A DNA stretch of 64,000 nucleotides from Vulcanimicrobiota bacterium. GTDB lineage: Bacteria > Vulcanimicrobiota > Vulcanimicrobiia > Vulcanimicrobiales > Vulcanimicrobiaceae. Below, in pieces: positions 37,329-46,768 of this stretch; position 1 is the first letter of the stretch; every line of letters starts with the position of its first letter. The stretch is taken from assembly GCA_013036105.1 (NCBI GenBank), contig JAAXCX010000005.1, forward strand, positions 62,001-126,000, in the 5' to 3' direction. A program made the translations under genes and the position numbers. The notes under the pieces are model-generated. The model was not told the origin of the DNA and made no database searches. It was given only the letters and a program-made list of their open reading frames with translations.

Positions 37329-37712
37329 CGTTTCGGCAAGACCGTTACGAAATAATGAACGGTGCGGCAGCTGACGCAGACCATTTTGTTTTTTGGTAAG
37401 GTCAGAAGAAGGTTGCCGCTGACCTGTCCCGCCTTGATCGCCAGATAGGCTTCGCCATGGGGTGACGGCACACCGTAATCCATGCCGCGCCAAAGATCGC
37501 GTTTTGCAATGGAGCGAATGCCCAGCCTGCGCAGCGGTCCGCCGCCCAACATAAAGCCCTTCTTCGCATCATAGAGTGGAAAAACGATCGTGTCGCCGAC
37601 GTGCACCGTGTTGCGAACCTCGGGTTTTGCGACTACGACATGCGACATTGCGGCCGCGCCTATCGCCGCGTTGGTCAATCCCTAGTGCTGCCAGTAATGA
37701 AATCACTCTCAT
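37325..37712 (-). pseudogene. Small exported protein with probable frameshift in its signal peptide
   Basis: An open frame from a TTG at 37678 gives 117 residues (VVVAKPEVRNTVHVGDTIVF onward) but it has no ribosome site. In the next frame an ATG at 37712, with GGAG six bases upstream, begins MRVISLLAALG and is then put out of frame; removing one base near 37679 joins it to LTNAAIGAAAMSHV to give a normal signal peptide. So either the gene is broken, the base is a sequencing error, or there is slippage. The mature part is about 90 residues, has Gly/Leu turns (GFMLGGGPLRRLG) and ends with CVSCRTVHYF, a CxxC pair. Function unknown. I list the whole span. Confidence 0.5.
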
Positions 37713-37763
37713 GCGTTACTCCGTTTCATGCGGGCCTCGACAAGCTCGGCCGTGGTTCGACTG

Positions 37764-37784
37764 GGCGTTCGCCATGCGAACGCC
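37764..37784. repeat. Perfect hairpin in mnmA downstream gap
   Basis: GGCGTTCGC and GCGAACGCC are separated by three bases in the 163-base gap between mnmA and the next minus-strand gene. There is no T-run. The neighbouring sequence CTCGACAAGCTCGGC (37736-37750) resembles dispersed intergenic repeats of GC-rich bacteria. The rest of the gap shows nothing I can name. Confidence 0.4.
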
Positions 37785-37875
37785 GCTCACCATGACACAT
37801 CAAAGCGCCGCGCTACTCTCGCCGTGCTACCCCCGCTGCTAAAACCGCTTAAAACATCGCTCACCACTACAACGC

Positions 37876-38955
37876 TCAAAATGTCGACTCAATCGTGGCG
37901 GCGCCGAGTACTTCTTCGCCGTCCAGATCGAATAGCGCAACCAGCTGGCCCGGCGAGACCGCTTTTTGCGGCGATTCGAACTCCAGGCGCAGTGTGGAGC
38001 TGTCGATCGTTGCGGCAGCCGGCTCCAGCTTCGCGCGGTAGCGCGTCATCGCAAGCACACGGACCGGCGAACCGTTGAATCGCTCGGGCCGAATGAGGTT
38101 GACTTCGTCCGCAGTGAGACCACTGACGGCCAGCTCATCCTCGCGTCCGATGACGACGGTATTCGTCGCTGCGTCGATGCGCGTCACGTAACGCGCGCCG
38201 TCACCGCTCGCGGGCAAACCTTGGCGCTGCCCGATCGTATAGCCGGAAATTCCGGCGTGACGGCCGACGATCTCGCCGGCAATGGTTACAACGTCGCCGG
38301 CTTGCGCCGATTCGGGACGGAGCTCCGCAACGATGTCACGATAGTCGGCGCCTTCCACGAAGCAAATGTCTTGCGACTCGATCTTATCGTGCACCCGCAT
38401 GCCGAGGCGTTTCGCATGCGCGCGCGTCGTTTGCTTGTCGAGCTCGCCGAGTGGAAGCAGCAATCCCGAAAGTTGCGCCGGCGTGAGCTGCGCGAGCGCG
38501 TAGGCTTGATCTTTGGCATGCGTTCCGCGGAAAAGATGCGGCCCGTCCGCGCGAATATCGATACGCGCGTAGTGTCCGGTTGCGACATATTGCGCGCCAA
38601 GTGAGCCGGCGTACTTTCGCAGCGTTCCGAGCTTGACGAAATTGTTACACGAGACGCACGGATTCGGCGTTCGGCCGGCGGCGTATTCCTGCGCGAACCG
38701 ATCGATCACGCTGCGCCGGAACGTTTCCTCGAAATCCAGCACGTAGTGCGGAATGCCGAGGGTGGCTGCGCTGCGCCGGGCGTCGTCAAAGTCGTCCACG
38801 CCGCAGCAGCTGCGGGCATGCGGAGCACGCGTCTGCGAATACATCTTCATCGTCACACCAATGACGTCATAGCCCGCTTCCACCAGCAAGCCGGCCGCCA
38901 CCGCCGAGTCGACTCCGCCGCTCATTGCGGCGATTACACGCGTTTTCTCCATCAT
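37876..38955 (-). CDS. mnmA: tRNA 2-thiouridylase MnmA
   Basis: A 359-residue enzyme that puts sulfur on U34 of tRNA(Lys), tRNA(Glu) and tRNA(Gln). The ATP-binding PP-loop SGGVDS is at 12-17, the sulfur-carrying cysteine is in TPNPCVSCN and its partner in SQDICFVEGADY; the tRNA-binding beta-barrel fills the last third. The start is next to rodZ, on the other strand, separated by only 46 bases. Confidence 0.96.
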   Translation of the reverse strand: MMEKTRVIAAMSGGVDSAVAAGLLVEAGYDVIGVTMKMYSQTRAPHARSCCGVDDFDDARRSAATLGIPHYVLDFEETFRRSVIDRFAQEYAAGRTPNPCVSCNNFVKLGTLRKYAGSLGAQYVATGHYARIDIRADGPHLFRGTHAKDQAYALAQLTPAQLSGLLLPLGELDKQTTRAHAKRLGMRVHDKIESQDICFVEGADYRDIVAELRPESAQAGDVVTIAGEIVGRHAGISGYTIGQRQGLPASGDGARYVTRIDAATNTVVIGREDELAVSGLTADEVNLIRPERFNGSPVRVLAMTRYRAKLEPAAATIDSSTLRLEFESPQKAVSPGQLVALFDLDGEEVLGAATIESTF

Positions 38956-39001
38956 CTAAAGACACAGGATAACAGGATAAGGACGCTAACAGAAGCTCCA
39001 T

Positions 39002-39703
39002 ATGGGGCTGGGCGAACGCTTTCGAGCAGCGCGCGAAGAACGGGGCCTCACCCTCTCCGAGGTCGGCGAGCAGCTGCGCATCCGCTCGGTCTATCTTTCC
39101 GCAATCGAGGAAGAAAACTGGAAGGCGATCGGCGCGCCGGTCTATATCCGGGGCTTCCTGCGCACCTATGCCCGCTTCTTGGGGCTCGATCCGGAAGAAG
39201 CCGTCGGCGAGTTCAACACCGCCAGCGGCGTCGCGCCGTCGTCGGCGCCCGCGATCGAGAGTCGCGTCAGTCCCGGACAGCGGAGCATGAAGCCGTTGCT
39301 GTGGATCGCCGGAATCGTCGCGATCGCGCTGATCGGTTTCGTGATTTACGTCTACGTCTCGCCGCCCCGCGCCGTGACGACGGCCCAGCAGAGCGCCGCG
39401 CCTGCCGTCTCTCCCTCGGCGGCTGCCGCCGCCGTTACCGCGCATCCGTCGCCGCGCCCCCAGCCGCTGCTCTCGCGGACGCTGGCGCTCAACGTAATCT
39501 CAGCATCTTGGCTCAGGGTAACCATTGACGGAAAGGTGAGCATGGAGGGAATATTTCCGCGCGGTACGAGCAAGATATTTCACGGCAAGACCGCGGTCGT
39601 GCGCGCCGGCAATGCCGGCGGCATCCAGCTGACCGTGAACGGTAAGGCGGCTCCGAAGCTGGGCGGAGTGGGCGACGTCGCTGAAAAGAGTTTTACTTTA
39701 TAA
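39002..39703 (+). CDS. RodZ-type membrane helix-turn-helix protein
   Basis: A 233-residue bitopic protein. Residues 1-70 are the Xre-like helix-turn-helix that binds MreB in RodZ (FRAAREERGLTLSEVGEQL, VYIRGFLRTYARFLGL), a membrane helix lies at about 98-119, then an Ala/Pro/Ser linker, then a DUF4115-type beta domain (SASWLRVTIDGKVSMEGIFPRG). It is expected to tie the cell-shape cytoskeleton to the wall machinery. It heads a plus-strand run with yajQ, rimO and envelope genes. Confidence 0.88.
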   Translation: MGLGERFRAAREERGLTLSEVGEQLRIRSVYLSAIEEENWKAIGAPVYIRGFLRTYARFLGLDPEEAVGEFNTASGVAPSSAPAIESRVSPGQRSMKPLLWIAGIVAIALIGFVIYVYVSPPRAVTTAQQSAAPAVSPSAAAAAVTAHPSPRPQPLLSRTLALNVISASWLRVTIDGKVSMEGIFPRGTSKIFHGKTAVVRAGNAGGIQLTVNGKAAPKLGGVGDVAEKSFTL

Positions 39704-39706
39704 TTT

Positions 39707-40201
39707 ATGCCAACCGATGCATCGTTCGATATCGTCTCGCGGGTCGATCAACAAGAGCTCGATAACGCGCTGAACCAAACGCGCAAAGAGATTGCCGGGC
39801 GTTTTGATTTCAAGAACAGCAAAACGACCGTAGAATACGACGGGAAAAAAGTCATCACGATCGTCTCCGACGACGAGTTGAAGATGAAGAACGTCGTCGA
39901 CATGCTTCAGTCCAAAGCGGTCAAGCGCGGCATCGATCTGAAGAGCTTGGAACTGGGCACAGTGGAGCCCGCGGCCGGCGACACCGTGCGGCGGACGGTG
40001 ACACTCAAGACCGGCATTCCAAAAGAGAAGATCAAGCCGCTGATGGACGCCATCAAAGATATGAAACTCAAAGTGAACGCGCAATATCAGGACGATCAGA
40101 TTCGCGTTTCGGGAAAAAATAGGGACGACTTGCAGAAAGTCATCGCGCGGCTGCGCACGCTCAGTTTCGAGCTGCCGCTGCAATTCGTCAATTACCGGTA
40201 G
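39707..40201 (+). CDS. yajQ: YajQ family nucleotide-binding protein
   Basis: A 164-residue protein with two ferredoxin-like halves and the family motifs SFDIVSRVDQQELDNAL, RFDFK and VRVSGKNRDDLQ-like near the end (IRVSGKNRDDLQ). YajQ binds cyclic di-GMP in some species and nucleic acid in others; the role here is unknown. It sits three bases after rodZ and shares a base with the rimO start. Confidence 0.94.
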   Translation: MPTDASFDIVSRVDQQELDNALNQTRKEIAGRFDFKNSKTTVEYDGKKVITIVSDDELKMKNVVDMLQSKAVKRGIDLKSLELGTVEPAAGDTVRRTVTLKTGIPKEKIKPLMDAIKDMKLKVNAQYQDDQIRVSGKNRDDLQKVIARLRTLSFELPLQFVNYR

Positions 40202-41520
40202 TGTCCAAACGCGTCTCGTTTGTCAGTTTGGGGTGCGCGAAAAACCTCGTCGACACCGAAGTCATGATCGCGAAGCTCGGCGAGGCCGGCTGGGAGCTCT
40301 GCGCGGATTCCGCGCAGGCCGATACGATCGTCGTAAATACGTGCGCGTTCATCGATCCGGCCAAAGCCGAGTCAACCGACGCCATCATGGAACAGGCGCA
40401 ACGCAAGAAACCCGATCAACAGCTGATCGTCGCGGGGTGTCTGGCGCAGCGCTATGGCGAGCAACTGCAAGCGCTCGTCCCCGAGATCGACGGCGTCGTA
40501 GGGACCGGCGCCTACGCGAGCATCATCGAGGTGCTCACGGAGGCCGCCGCCGGCGCGCGGCCGGCGCGTCTGGGCTTCGAGCCGGAACCCGAACACGATT
40601 TCTTGCCGCGCCTGGTCACCACGCCGCGAGCCACGGCTTACCTGAAGATCGCCGAAGGCTGCGATCACCCGTGCACGTTCTGCATCATCCCGCAGCTGCG
40701 CGGCCGTTTCCGCAGCCGCAGCGAGGAGTCGCTACTAAAGGAAGCGCGAGCGCTCGCCGAAGCGGGGACGCGCGAACTGGTGCTCATCGCGCAAGACTCG
40801 TCGATGTGGGGACGCGATCGCGGGTGGCGCCGCGGCGGGTTGGCGCATTTGCTGCGCGGCTTGCACGACATTGAGGGCCTGGAGTGGATCCGGCTGCTCT
40901 ATCTCTATCCGGCGACGATCGACCGCGAGCTGATCGCGGCCATCGCCGACCTGCCGAAAGTTTGCAAGTACATGGACATGCCGCTGCAGCATGCGCATCC
41001 GGAGATCTTGCGCGCTATGCTGCGTCCCGGAAACGGCGAGCGGTACTTGGAGATTCTCGAGGATTTTCGCACCCGCGTTCCGGGAATCACCATGCGCTCG
41101 ACGTTCATCGTCGGATTTCCGGGCGAGCGCGAAGAACACGTCGCGTACATGGAAGAGTGGATCGGTCGCGCGCAGCTCGATCGCGTCGGATTTTTTCAGT
41201 ACAGCAGCGAGCAAGGAACCCCGGGCGCGACACTTCCGGATCACGTGCCGGCGCGCGAGCAGCGGCGCCGCTTGGTTCGTTTGCGCGAGGCTCAGCGGAC
41301 CGCATCGTTGGCGTCGCGATCGCGACGCCTTGGCAGCACGGTTCGAGTCCTCGTTGAAAACCGCACGCGCCGCGGGTGGACCGGCCGTTCGATGGGCGAG
41401 GCGCCCGGCGTGGACGGCGCCATACATTTTACGGGCGACGCGGCTCCAGGCGAGTTTGTGCATGTCACGCTCGAACGCACGACCGCGTTCGATTTCCATG
41501 GCCGGTTAGCGCATGGGTAA
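40201..41520 (+). CDS. rimO: Ribosomal protein S12 methylthiotransferase RimO
   Basis: A 439-residue radical SAM enzyme. The N-terminal UPF0004 domain opens with SLGCAKNLVDTE, the signature that separates RimO from MiaB, the SAM cluster motif CDHPCTFCIIPQ is near residue 155, and a TRAM domain ends the protein. It methylthiolates Asp of S12. The GTG start overlaps the yajQ stop, and its end overlaps the LCP gene by eight bases. Confidence 0.95.
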   Translation: MSKRVSFVSLGCAKNLVDTEVMIAKLGEAGWELCADSAQADTIVVNTCAFIDPAKAESTDAIMEQAQRKKPDQQLIVAGCLAQRYGEQLQALVPEIDGVVGTGAYASIIEVLTEAAAGARPARLGFEPEPEHDFLPRLVTTPRATAYLKIAEGCDHPCTFCIIPQLRGRFRSRSEESLLKEARALAEAGTRELVLIAQDSSMWGRDRGWRRGGLAHLLRGLHDIEGLEWIRLLYLYPATIDRELIAAIADLPKVCKYMDMPLQHAHPEILRAMLRPGNGERYLEILEDFRTRVPGITMRSTFIVGFPGEREEHVAYMEEWIGRAQLDRVGFFQYSSEQGTPGATLPDHVPAREQRRRLVRLREAQRTASLASRSRRLGSTVRVLVENRTRRGWTGRSMGEAPGVDGAIHFTGDAAPGEFVHVTLERTTAFDFHGRLAHG

Positions 41521-42904
41521 ACACATACATCCCGACGATTTTTCCGAACCGCAGGTGCGCACGCGCGCGCCGGTATTCAAACGCATCGCGGTCGTCGCGG
41601 CCATTGTCGTCGCAGGCCTTGTCGCCGTGCTCGCCGGCATGTCGGTCGCGCAGCGCAAACCGGTTTGGCAGATCGTCGCAACGGTGCTGACGCCCTCGCC
41701 GCAGCAAGTCTTCGGAAAAAATAACATTCTGGTTCTTATCGAAGGCCTCGACTACGACTATACGTCCAACGATGAGGAGTATTCGTCGCAAGCGCGCAGC
41801 GACGTCATATGGGCGGTCAACGTCGATTTCATCACGCACCGTATTTACCAGTTGGCGATTCCGCGCGACATGGTCGCGACGTACCCCGGAGGACGCCAGC
41901 AAAAAATCAACCAGGCTCAATCCGACGGCGGCGTCCGGGAAGCGCAGTCGGTTATCTCGCAATTTCTTGGCATTCCAGGCTTCGACCGGTACATGGTTTT
42001 CCGTGCCGAGTCAACCGAAGATTTCGTCAACTCGCTCGGCGGCATCGACGTTAAAGTCGTGAACTCCGATTGCCTGATGCATCCGAATAGCTGCACCAAC
42101 GGCCCGCTGGATTACGACGACAGCTGGGGCCATCTCCACATTCACCTCAAGCCCGGCTTTCAGCATCTCAACGGTGTCCAAGCGGTGGGATACATGCGTT
42201 TCCGCCACGACTGGTGCGGCGATCCGTGCCGGATTATGCGCCAGCAAATCGTTCTGCACGCGCTGCTGCACCGGCTGACCGCCGACAAAGTCAACACGCT
42301 GCTCCATATGAACGACCTGCTGGGCGCCATCAACCGCGACGTGCAGACCAATCTTTCGCGCCAAGAGGAAGTCAGTATTGCCACCGCTTTTGCCGATATG
42401 GCCCCCCATGCGCTGATAACGAAGCAAGTGCCGTACGTTGCCGACGTCACACTGCCCGACGGCGGCGCCGCGATCACGCCGGATGAAACGCAGCTCGCGC
42501 AGCTGGTCCGTACGATGCTGATCGCTCCTCCGCAGCCGACGACGCCTCCCGACGCCGGAGCTTTGGCCGCCGTAGCAGCCAGCTCGGTGCGCGTGGATAT
42601 CGAAAATGGCACCGGCGTACCCGGTCTGGCGAAACGGGTCGCTGCGTTGCTGCGTTCGGAAGGCTTCAAGATTGCACAAGTCGGCAATGCCTCTTCCGGA
42701 AACGTCGCGACCACCGAAGTGCACGAGCACTCCCGCGTGGCAATGGCGGGACTGAAAGTGCGAAGCGGCCTGGGATCGCGTGCAAGCCGCGTGCCGGTGA
42801 TTTCCGAAGCGGTCTCCTCTCAGACGCCTTCTCCAAGCGACGTTACGGTGATTATCGGTGACGATCTCGTCAACGCGATGAGTTCTCCGCCCGCATCGCA
42901 ATGA
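41513..42904 (+). CDS. LytR-CpsA-Psr family protein with LytR_C domain
   Basis: A 463-residue membrane-anchored enzyme that attaches anionic or capsular glycans to peptidoglycan. One membrane helix (24-43), the LCP core with the sugar-phosphate loop DVIWAVNVDFITHRIYQLAIPRDM and RFRHDW, a linker, and a LytR_C domain (VDIENGTGVPGLAKRVAALL) are seen. It follows rimO by overlap and is coupled to the deacetylase through ATGA. Finding LCP with a TolC channel in one window fits a diderm of Terrabacterial descent. Confidence 0.93.
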   Translation: MGKHIHPDDFSEPQVRTRAPVFKRIAVVAAIVVAGLVAVLAGMSVAQRKPVWQIVATVLTPSPQQVFGKNNILVLIEGLDYDYTSNDEEYSSQARSDVIWAVNVDFITHRIYQLAIPRDMVATYPGGRQQKINQAQSDGGVREAQSVISQFLGIPGFDRYMVFRAESTEDFVNSLGGIDVKVVNSDCLMHPNSCTNGPLDYDDSWGHLHIHLKPGFQHLNGVQAVGYMRFRHDWCGDPCRIMRQQIVLHALLHRLTADKVNTLLHMNDLLGAINRDVQTNLSRQEEVSIATAFADMAPHALITKQVPYVADVTLPDGGAAITPDETQLAQLVRTMLIAPPQPTTPPDAGALAAVAASSVRVDIENGTGVPGLAKRVAALLRSEGFKIAQVGNASSGNVATTEVHEHSRVAMAGLKVRSGLGSRASRVPVISEAVSSQTPSPSDVTVIIGDDLVNAMSSPPASQ

Positions 42905-43725
42905 AACATTGGCGCGCAATCGCGATCGCGCTGGTGTGCGCGGCGCTGGCCGCCGTTGCGTTCCGTCTTTTCGAGCATACCGCGCATCTCCAGCCCGCGC
43001 TGGTGACGCCGAACATGGACGCGCAGCAGGCGCTCTCGCCATCCCTGGCCGGGCACGTAAAGCGGTTGCTGCGCGAACAGGAACTCTACGGCAGCCGGGC
43101 AGGCCGGCCGAAACTTATCGCGCTGACTTTTGACGACGGACCATATCCGGTGTTTACGCCGCTGCTTCTCGATGCGCTCGACAAGTTGAAGATCCCGGCG
43201 ACGTTCTTCCTGATCGGTCACGACGCACAACATTGGCCTGAACTCACTGCGCGCATCGAACAGAGCGGCGACGAAATCGGCAATCACACGCAGACCCATC
43301 CCGACCTCGACCTTTTGCCCGACGCGCGGGTGCGCAGCGAAATCGTGGACGGACGCACGTCGCTGGACGGGCTCGTGAAAGATCCCGCGATCGACCGGTT
43401 TTTCCGGCCGCCGCATGGCCGCTACACCGTGGCGGTGGTAAAGATCGCCCAATCGCTCGGCTACACGACCGTCCTGTGGAACGACGATCCCGGGGACTGG
43501 CGAACGAGCATCAGCACGCCGCAGGAGCTGGACCGGCACATCCGCCGGTTTGCGACGGCGCCCGACATCGTTCTGCTCCACAGTGGAAAAATGGCGACCA
43601 TCGAGATGTTGCCGAGTCTGGCGGCCGCCTTCCGCGCGGCAGGCTACCGCTTCGTGACCTTGGGGACCCTCATGCGGGCGGTCCCCTTCGATGACGTGAA
43701 CCATCCGGCCAAGCATCCCGTTTAG
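42901..43725 (+). CDS. Polysaccharide deacetylase (NodB domain)
   Basis: A 274-residue exported or membrane-anchored deacetylase with an N-terminal helix (4-22). Motif 1 is TFDDGP (Asp78, Asp79), the metal histidines are in NHTQTHPDL (His129, His133), and RPPHGRY supplies the catalytic Arg/Pro block. It removes acetyl groups from peptidoglycan or another glycan. It overlaps the LCP gene by four bases, so wall attachment and deacetylation are made together. Confidence 0.93.
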   Translation: MKHWRAIAIALVCAALAAVAFRLFEHTAHLQPALVTPNMDAQQALSPSLAGHVKRLLREQELYGSRAGRPKLIALTFDDGPYPVFTPLLLDALDKLKIPATFFLIGHDAQHWPELTARIEQSGDEIGNHTQTHPDLDLLPDARVRSEIVDGRTSLDGLVKDPAIDRFFRPPHGRYTVAVVKIAQSLGYTTVLWNDDPGDWRTSISTPQELDRHIRRFATAPDIVLLHSGKMATIEMLPSLAAAFRAAGYRFVTLGTLMRAVPFDDVNHPAKHPV

Positions 43726-43732
43726 AGCCTGA

Positions 43733-43867
43733 ATGCCCCGGCAAATCATCGATACGGAATCGAGCCGACCGCGCTACGTTCGGCGGATGGTCTGGACGAT
43801 CGTGAGCGTCGTCCTCGTCGTTGGCCTGCTGGCAATCGCCTTCGCCCTGCATTTTCCAGGAAAGTGA
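43733..43867 (+). CDS. Small single-pass membrane protein, 44 aa
   Basis: A short frame from the ATG at 43733 to the TGA at 43865. The sequence has a polar, arginine-rich N-terminus (PRYVRR) and one strong membrane helix (VWTIVSVVLVVGLLAIAFAL), ending in HFPGK. The positive-inside rule puts the N-terminus in the cytoplasm. It lies seven bases after the deacetylase and 44 before the lipoprotein, in the same direction. Ribosome site weak. Function unknown; a small membrane subunit or regulator is possible. Confidence 0.55.
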   Translation: MPRQIIDTESSRPRYVRRMVWTIVSVVLVVGLLAIAFALHFPGK

Positions 43868-43911
43868 TCCGCCCGGCGGGTATCCTGGGAAGCCACCCCT
43901 CTAGGAGAACT

Positions 43912-45039
43912 ATGCTGCGCCGTTCCTTCCCCGGACTGATCTTTGCCCTGGCTTGTGTTGCCTCGTTCGCCGCGTGTAGCGGTGCAAACGGCACTTACGG
44001 CGGCGTGCCCTCGAGCGGCGGCGTCAGCGGAATCGGGCCGAATTTCGTGACCAATACGCTCTACGTGACCAACACAACGCAGAACGTAGTGGAACTCTAC
44101 ACGCCCAGCCCGGTCGCGGCAGCGACTCCGCAATATGCCATCGGCGGATCGAATACGCAGCTGAACGGCCCGCTCTACGATGCTTTCGACAGCTCGAGCC
44201 GCCTCTACGTCACCAATTATAATCCGGGCACCCAGGTCGGTGCGCTCAACATTTACCAGACGTTTGCGACAGGTAACGTGCTGCCGCTGGCAACAGTGGG
44301 CGGCGCCGGGACGCTCATCGATCAGCCGCACGGCGTCACGATCCTGAGCGACGGCACGGTCGTCATTGCCAACACGTCGCCCAACGGTTCGTTTCCCAAT
44401 GCCGTGCTCATATTCACGCCGCTGAATGCGAGTTCGGTTCCCCTTCTTTCCGTCGTTATCGCTGGAAACCTGACGCAGCTCAGCGCGCCGACAGGAGTCG
44501 CATCGGACTCGACCAAGAAAATTTTCGTCGCCAATCGCGGCTCCGGGACAATCACCGCCTACGTCGTCCCGACGCCGACGCCGGTTCCGTCGACCACCCC
44601 TTCACCGGTCCCGACCACGACGCCGACCACGAATCCGTCGGCCACGCCTTCGCCGACCCCCGCTCCGTTCAACAATAACGTTGCGCCGAACATCGTTATC
44701 GGTGGTGCGCTCACGGGTTTGATCGCGCCGACCGGCATCACCCTCGACGCGAGTAACGTGATCTACGTCGCCGATCCCGACAACGGCGTTCCCAGCATTC
44801 GCATCTTCGCAGCCGGCGCCAACGGTAACGTCGCCCCCGCGCGCGTTATCACCGGGCCGCTGACGCAGCTTTCAAATCCGGTTGACGTCAAAGTGGATTC
44901 CGCCGGAAACATCTACGTTACCGACGCCGGCGCGAACAAACTCTTGATCTACGGGCCAGGCGCGAATGGTAACGTCGCGCCCACGGTCGCGATTACGCTG
45001 CCGGCCGGCAGCGTGACGGGGCTCGCACTATCGCCCTAG
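43912..45039 (+). CDS. Six-repeat (NHL/propeller-like) lipoprotein with Pro/Thr insert
   Basis: A 375-residue lipoprotein. The ATG at 43912 follows AGGAG at four bases; the leader ends in a lipobox (FAAC, Cys at about 22). The rest is six repeats of about 45-60 residues, each with an LYVTN or IYVTD-type strand, an IFxPG-type strand and NVAPxxxIxGxxTxLxxP, as in NHL propellers. A linker of alternating Pro, Thr, Ser and Val, about 33 residues, sits inside the fourth repeat. It would be a surface binding protein. A homologue lies at 59412. It is followed without a gap by the histidine kinase. Confidence 0.85.
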   Translation: MLRRSFPGLIFALACVASFAACSGANGTYGGVPSSGGVSGIGPNFVTNTLYVTNTTQNVVELYTPSPVAAATPQYAIGGSNTQLNGPLYDAFDSSSRLYVTNYNPGTQVGALNIYQTFATGNVLPLATVGGAGTLIDQPHGVTILSDGTVVIANTSPNGSFPNAVLIFTPLNASSVPLLSVVIAGNLTQLSAPTGVASDSTKKIFVANRGSGTITAYVVPTPTPVPSTTPSPVPTTTPTTNPSATPSPTPAPFNNNVAPNIVIGGALTGLIAPTGITLDASNVIYVADPDNGVPSIRIFAAGANGNVAPARVITGPLTQLSNPVDVKVDSAGNIYVTDAGANKLLIYGPGANGNVAPTVAITLPAGSVTGLALSP

Positions 45040-45227
45040 AGCATCGTGCGCCGGCCGCCGATCGTGAAGCCAAGCTCAACGCACTGCTTGCGCTCATTAA
45101 CGAACGTGCCGGACACATTCTCGACCGGCGGCGCATTCTCGAATCACTGAGTGAAGATATCCGCGCCGCTTTCGGCGCGGACCGCGCGGTCATTTACGGC
45201 CGCGGTGAAACCGCGCAAGACGCAATT

Positions 45228-46730
45228 TTGCTTGCATCCGCGCAGACCGAGCGCGCGTGGACCGATCTGCCTCCCACGGCCAAGATCGCGCAGACGTGGC
45301 TCGACGAAGCTTTTAGCGGCTCGGTCGTCACGAGGGCGCGCACGACCAGCGACCCGCGAGACGGGTTGTTGCGCTCGCTCGGCGCGGGGTCGGCGATCAT
45401 CGCGCCGCTGGTCATCGAGGGACGGGTCGAACACGCCATTTCGCTGCATTTCAACCAGCCCAACGCGTTCGACGAAATCGATGCGCTGCTGGTCCGATCG
45501 GTGGCCTCGCACGTGGCGCTGGCACTGGCCAACGTGCAGGTCTACGACCTCGAGCGCTTGCGCCGGACGCGCGCCGAATCGCTCGAACGAGTTGTCCGGA
45601 TGCTGCGCGACACGCGGACGACCGAGGAAGTCGTGCTCGTTTTTGCGGTGACGGTTTCGCATGAAGTCAAAGTTGCGTGCGCTATCTATGAAATCGATCG
45701 CACCATGGCCACGCGGCGCGCCGTTCGCACGTTGGAACCGGCGCGGCGCGGCATGCCCGCTCGCGTTGACGCATCGCATCTGTTGCCCAAGCTCGAGCGC
45801 GGCGAACTCACGCTTTCTTCGAAGCTTCCCGAGACCGAGCGCAAACGGCTCTTCGGCACGAACAGCGGCGCGATCGTTCCGCTGCGCAGCGACGGCAACG
45901 TGTGGGGTTTCGTGCTCTACATGGATTCGCCCGGAGCATTTGATTGGGAAGACGTCGAGCGCCGAGTCTACTTGCGTACGCTCGCTTCGCATCTGGAGCT
46001 CGCGCTCTCAGCGGCCATCGGATTCGAACGCATTCAGCAACTGGCGCGCGCGCTTTCTGAAAGCAACGAATTCAAAGACGATCTGCTCGCCATGCTGGCG
46101 CACGACTTCAAGGGTCCGCTGACCGTGATCGCCGGGTACTGCGAACTGCTGCTCGAAAGTTCTCCGCCGGCGCTTCACGAGGAGCTCGAAACGATCTATT
46201 CGCAGACGCAGCGTTTGGTGCGGCTCTCCGATGACGCCGTCGCGCTGGCGCAAACGCAGGCCGGCGGATTTTCGCTTGACCGTTCCGTATTGGATCTGCG
46301 CGAAGTCGTCGGCGAGAGCGTAAAGGCGCGTAACCGCGCCGCCGACCGCATCCGGTTCGAGGCGCCGCCCCAGCCGGTTCCGGTTTCGCTCGATCCGGGC
46401 CGCTTCAATCACGTACTCGATAATCTGCTGATGAATGCGCTAAAATATTCGGACGGGGAAGTTCTCGTGCGCGTGAGCCGCGGCGAAGAGAATGCGTCGA
46501 TCGCGGTCACGGATCGCGGCATCGGCATCCCCAGCGAAGAACTCGCGCAGGTCTTCACGCGGTTCGGCAGGGCCAGCAACGCCCGCCGGAAAGGGGTATC
46601 GGGTTCGGGGGTGGGGCTTTACGTCAGCCGCAAGATCGTCGAGGTCCATGGGGGCAGCATCTCGGTTGCTTCGGCCGAGGGCCGCGGAAGCACGTTTACC
46701 ATCTCGCTTCCGCTCTCCGACTCGCCGTAA
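45228..46730 (+). CDS. GAF-domain sensor histidine kinase (true start unclear)
   Basis: A soluble kinase with two GAF-like domains, a HisKA helix with the phosphorylated His in AHDFKGPLT (codon at 46101) and a HATPase domain with [25 protein letters not shown] and [14 protein letters not shown]. The first usable start is a TTG at 45228, which falls inside the first GAF domain. The same frame is open upstream back to 44973 and codes a convincing GAF beginning (LLALINERAGHILDRRRILE, then RAVIYGRG) but has no ATG, GTG or TTG. Initiation at a rare codon (ATC 45030, CTG 45084) or a frameshift is needed. No response regulator lies nearby; the partner and signal are unknown. Confidence 0.85.
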   Translation: MLASAQTERAWTDLPPTAKIAQTWLDEAFSGSVVTRARTTSDPRDGLLRSLGAGSAIIAPLVIEGRVEHAISLHFNQPNAFDEIDALLVRSVASHVALALANVQVYDLERLRRTRAESLERVVRMLRDTRTTEEVVLVFAVTVSHEVKVACAIYEIDRTMATRRAVRTLEPARRGMPARVDASHLLPKLERGELTLSSKLPETERKRLFGTNSGAIVPLRSDGNVWGFVLYMDSPGAFDWEDVERRVYLRTLASHLELALSAAIGFERIQQLARALSESNEFKDDLLAMLAHDFKGPLTVIAGYCELLLESSPPALHEELETIYSQTQRLVRLSDDAVALAQTQAGGFSLDRSVLDLREVVGESVKARNRAADRIRFEAPPQPVPVSLDPGRFNHVLDNLLMNALKYSDGEVLVRVSRGEENASIAVTDRGIGIPSEELAQVFTRFGRASNARRKGVSGSGVGLYVSRKIVEVHGGSISVASAEGRGSTFTISLPLSDSP

Positions 46731-46768
46731 AGCAACCCTCTTACTCGCCGGACGGTACTAAGAACGGT

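Noticed and set aside
37713-37875. tRNA-like sequence (GGTTCGA) in the gap beside mnmA
   Set aside because: The flanking bases do not form a T arm or acceptor stem; no cloverleaf can be drawn.
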